From Pagrus major (Eukaryota; Chordata; Actinopteri; Spariformes; Sparidae), in assembly GCF_040436345.1 (NCBI RefSeq), contig NC_133221.1, positions 1,735,906-1,799,905 of the forward strand: a DNA stretch of 64,000 bases, written 5' to 3'. Both the position numbers and the translations under genes were made by a program. Shown here piece after piece: positions 60,901-64,000 of the stretch. Position 1 is the first letter of the stretch, and each line of letters opens with the position of its first letter. The notes below the pieces were generated by a model that saw nothing but the letters and a program-made list of their open reading frames with translations, was not told the origin of the DNA and ran no database searches.

Positions 60901-63543
60901 GTACCTGCTGACCTGCATGTGTTCTGTTGCAGTGTATGATGAAGTGACAACAACATTTTATCTATAACACTTTACATTAAAGTACAGAGAAAGACATAAA
61001 AGGTCGAATGAGAAAATCTGCACAGCTTAAAAACAGAAGAAAGAAAAGTTTTGGAAAATACATTTAAATGCAGAAATGTAATATTTACAAACAAAAATAA
61101 ACAGTCCCAAGAGGGAAACAAGGTCCTCGAGACACTGTTTGAAGCAAGTAAAACATTATGAAATTGTGTTGTCCTTTGAGGACCGTTTGTTTATTCAGTT
61201 TATTCAGTCATCAAAATATATCGGTGAAGATTTTTTCTCTTCTGATTAAAATTTCTAACCCACAACTACATAGTGCTTCTCTAAGGAAGAGAAGGACAAA
61301 ACAAAGTGCAATGAACAAAGTGCAATATACACTTAGTTATCTCCTACACGACAGTTATCTCCATCCATTGTTCAAGTCTGTGGGTTCCAGTTTTTAGTTT
61401 TTGCCTTTCTGCAGACCACTGGTAACATTTTACAGAGACCCAGAGATGATGATGTGTCAGCGTTCTCAGCTCATCTGGGAGGCTCCTTCGATGAGCAGCA
61501 TGAATAAAATATGAAGTCCTGGTTTGGGAATAGTTAACAGATCACTTTCAAATGTCCTGTGGTTCTGACAGCCAGTAGATTAAAACTCATACAGTAGATT
61601 AGAAATCTAGACAAACATCCAGGTATGGAGATTGGTGAAAAACTGTGTATGTGCACATGCATGTGAGGAAGCTGACAGGTGCATTATTATAATGTGTCAG
61701 GTGTTTCATTAATGAGATTACCTGACAACACCTCAGCCCATTTGAAGGCATTCATCTGTCCATCCGTGTTTCTACCTGTAACAACATAAATATGCACAGT
61801 GGGGTCCAAAAGTCTGAGACCATTGAAAACATTGAAAATATCTACTAGTGGCAAATAATCAGAAAGTTTGAGGATTCAAAGAGTGAAGCTGTCAAATCTT
61901 AGGGAAGAGGGGCTTCCTGAAACTGGATCAGTTGTATCCACAGCACGATCAGGCAGAGCCAAAGTGACCACACCATCAGAAGATTAATATATCAAGCTTC
62001 GTCCACTAAAAAACACTTGACCACAGATACAGAATTTATTGAATAATCAGTCAGCAGTCGTCCTGTCAGAAGGCTGTCCTGTAGTGTCTCAGAGGACGAG
62101 GAGACGTTTCTGAACCACTTCTCAGGAAGGAAACAAGGACAAACACTTGAGTTGGGCTCAGAAATACAATAAAAAGAGTGTATTTACTGATGAATCCCAG
62201 TGATGGATCAGTGTCAGTAACAGGAGGGTGTATGTAAGGAGGCGGACAGGAGACAGAACGACCCCACAGTGTTTCAAAGCCACAGTGAAACATGGTGCTG
62301 GAAGATGTTTTCAGACTCCTGCACAGGACTGACTCCACCCTGACCGAGGAGAAGCACCACTCCATCCTTCAGAGACGTGCTCCACCCTCTGGTTCGATGT
62401 TTGTGGAGCCCAAACGCACCTCAAAGACCAGAGAAGACCGAGGAGTCCTGACTGTCCTGGACTGTCCTCCACAGTCACCGGACCTCAACACCATTCAACA
62501 TTTATGGGGGCGCTTGAAGACTGAGAAAGCCAAACAAGAAGCTTTGTGGAACCCTGTCACATCATGCTGGGGTAACATGAGTCAGCAGGTTCTACACTCA
62601 CTTGTGGAGTCCATGCAGCTGGAGTGCATGAAGGAGGAAAAACCAGATACTGAGATATTCTGACATTCATGGACATTTTTCAAAGATTCAACTTTTCACT
62701 CAAACTGATGATTTGTGATAAAAAACAAAACAATATTACGTTCAAAACAAATGCAGAGTAGAATCATCTCAGCTGGAGGTCTCAGACCCCACTGTGTGTT
62801 TCTCTCTGACTGGTGACAGGACTACTGTTTTTCATGAAATCATATCATTCCACATTCTGATTCCTGGACAGATCCAGCTGAACCGTGTCCCAAAATTATC
62901 AAGTGATGCATTCATGTGCTTCCACTCTCCTGATGATTTCTGACAAAATGAATGCGATGTGTCAGATTTTGTTGTGTGTTCAGGTGTTTCACAGACTCTC
63001 TGTGATATCAGGATGATGTTTTACTGCTAATTGTGTTAAAATGGAGGCTGGACTGGAGAAACCCTCCTGGTTGATGTACAGAATGAAATGTGCTGAATGA
63101 GTTCACCTCCTGTTGTGGTGTTTGTCGTTGGCGCTGACAGGAGGATGTTAATTTGTTGTTTGATGTGTTGCTCAGGAGCACGATGTGGAGACAGCCCATG
63201 GTGTGCTGCACGTTACCATGAGGGGAGTTGCTAAGGGCAACCGACCCACAATCCTCACCTACCATGACATTGGACTCAATCGTGAGTAAACTAACATGCA
63301 CACACACATTCACAGTTACCACAGTACATGTACAACAGAGTTACAGTACAAACAAACAAAATATATAAACAAGGACTTAAAGCATCTATTGTGTGTGTGC
63401 GTGTGTGTGTGTGTGTGTGTAGATAAGTCTTGTTTCAACAGCCTGTTTAACTACGAGGACATGCAGGAAGTGACGCAGCATTTCTCAGTTCTGCATGTTG
63501 ATGCTCCAGGACAGCAGGAGAACGCTCCTCAGTTCCCCACCGG
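57905..63543 (+). CDS. ndrg3: N-myc downstream-regulated protein 3, 5' part (gene continues off the window)
   Basis: Four phase-consistent coding exons: 57905-57964, 58259-58291, 63176-63281, 63423-63543. They encode the first 106 residues. The exon at about 57881 begins with 24 bp of 5' UTR. Two adjacent ATGs (57905, 57908) precede [17 protein letters not shown], the N terminus characteristic of NDRG3. Then come [48 protein letters not shown] and [12 protein letters not shown] proteins have an alpha/beta-hydrolase fold but lack the catalytic triad. NDRG3 is an oxygen-regulated protein that binds lactate and signals through Raf-ERK in mammals. The last donor (GTAAAA) at 63544 is acceptable. 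The remaining exons lie beyond 64000. NDRG1 and NDRG4 differ at the N terminus, so NDRG3 is favoured. Confidence 0.9.
58292..61040. other. Large ndrg3 intron, no exon seen
   Basis: It is AT-rich and includes fragments of the AAGTAC family (58550-58760, 59870-60085). The open frames at 59073-59590 show no recognisable domain. Confidence 0.55.
61045..61283. mobile_element. MITE family A, diverged copy
   Basis: AGACACTGTTTGAAGC, GTTGTCCTTTGAGG, TTATTCAGTTTATTCAGTCA and the end CACAACTACATAGTGCTTCT align with the other copies. It is the most diverged of the five. Confidence 0.75.
61795..62796 (+). mobile_element. Decayed Tc1-like transposon
   Basis: The ends are CACAGTGGGGTC...TGAGACC and its complement GGTCTCAGACCCCACTGTG, with an 8-bp deletion in the right end. 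Within the + strand are remnants of a Tc1-type transposase. The DNA-binding part is at about 61880-62010 ([23 protein letters not shown]). The end of the DDE domain is at about 62450-62660 ([19 protein letters not shown]). Much of the middle is missing and stops interrupt the frame. The open frame at 62292-62663 is part of this relic, not a host gene. Confidence 0.85.
63392..63420. repeat. (GT)n abutting the ndrg3 exon 4 acceptor
   Basis: The GT run ends directly at the AG acceptor at 63421-63422. Confidence 0.92.
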
Positions 63544-64000
63544 GTAAAACACACACTGAAAACAGCACCCTCAGCATCCTCTGTTTCGATACACACTCAC
63601 TCCAATGTGTTACTGTTAAGTGTGTAACGGTACACAGAAGTTACGGTTCGGTGCAAGTTCGGTACAACGGGAAAAAGTAACACAAAATCCCAAATGCATA
63701 AGGCCATGTTGCTTTTAATTTTTTCCCAACTGACAGTCGTGCAGTTACAGTTTGTTCCACCTAGTTGAGACATGAAAAATGTCTACGATTGCCTTTAAAC
63801 GACACAAGCAAATAAATAATTACAGATTAAAAAGGTCATGTATCTAACTTAATGGAAAGCTACAGTAAACAGTAACCTGCAGTTTCTACCGGGCCTGTCA
63901 CGGCTGCATTACGGCCATGATAACGTCGCCGGAGCTGATTGCGGCCGTTCTAGACAATCCTCGTGTTTCTGCCGGCTTCACTCATCACGTTTCAGCAGTG
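63544..64000. other. ndrg3 intron, right edge
   Basis: No exon was seen. The sequence near 63620-63670 (TGTGTAACGGTACAC, TTCGGTGCAAGTTCGGTAC) resembles one end of a dispersed fish DNA element. The downstream ndrg3 exons are outside the window. Confidence 0.45.

Noticed and set aside
62066-62365. 99-codon reverse frame near the Tc1-like relic
   Set aside because: It is antisense to the transposase remnant and carries no independent features.

Overview
This window is nuclear DNA from a ray-finned fish, most likely a percomorph teleost. The basis is spliced genes with GT-AG introns, fish-type C-type lectin exons, dense CA/GT microsatellites, Tc1- and hAT-type DNA transposons, and many short elements with terminal inverted repeats. 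All four gene loci lie on the + strand. I assembled the exons by hand, checking that splice phases and reading frame carry through every junction.

Layout: 1-390 holds a 22-bp tandem repeat. 390-2750 is a fold-back (long inverted repeat) element whose left arm contains a very large 13-bp tandem array. 4083-6600 is a broken C-type lectin copy, and 7390-12718 an intact secreted lectin gene with two lectin domains and a mucin-like Ser/Thr linker. 15400-29473 is drc7 (ccdc135), a motile-cilium dynein regulatory complex subunit, in 17 coding exons coding for about 842 residues. 31080-43337 is phf20, a chromatin reader with Tudor-like domains, a C2H2 finger and a PHD finger, in 17 coding exons coding for about 790 residues. 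43338-53900 is gene-poor and repeat-rich: a MITE expanded into a 37-bp tandem array, a CACATGTG-rich block, a hAT element with a perfect 8-bp target duplication, and two AT-rich satellite arrays. 53809-63543 is the 5' part of ndrg3; it continues beyond the window.

The genes are functionally unrelated (lectin, ciliary, chromatin, NDRG hydrolase-like). phf20 next to ndrg3 matches the vertebrate PHF20/NDRG3 and PHF20L1/NDRG1 pairings, which supports the identities. Most long open frames outside these exons are not genes: they arise in tandem repeats that lack stop codons. I found no viral genes, CRISPR arrays or convincing RNA genes. The most interesting structures are the asymmetric fold-back element, the duplicated GC-rich/AT-array unit upstream of ndrg3, and the RFX-like X-box at the putative drc7 first exon.
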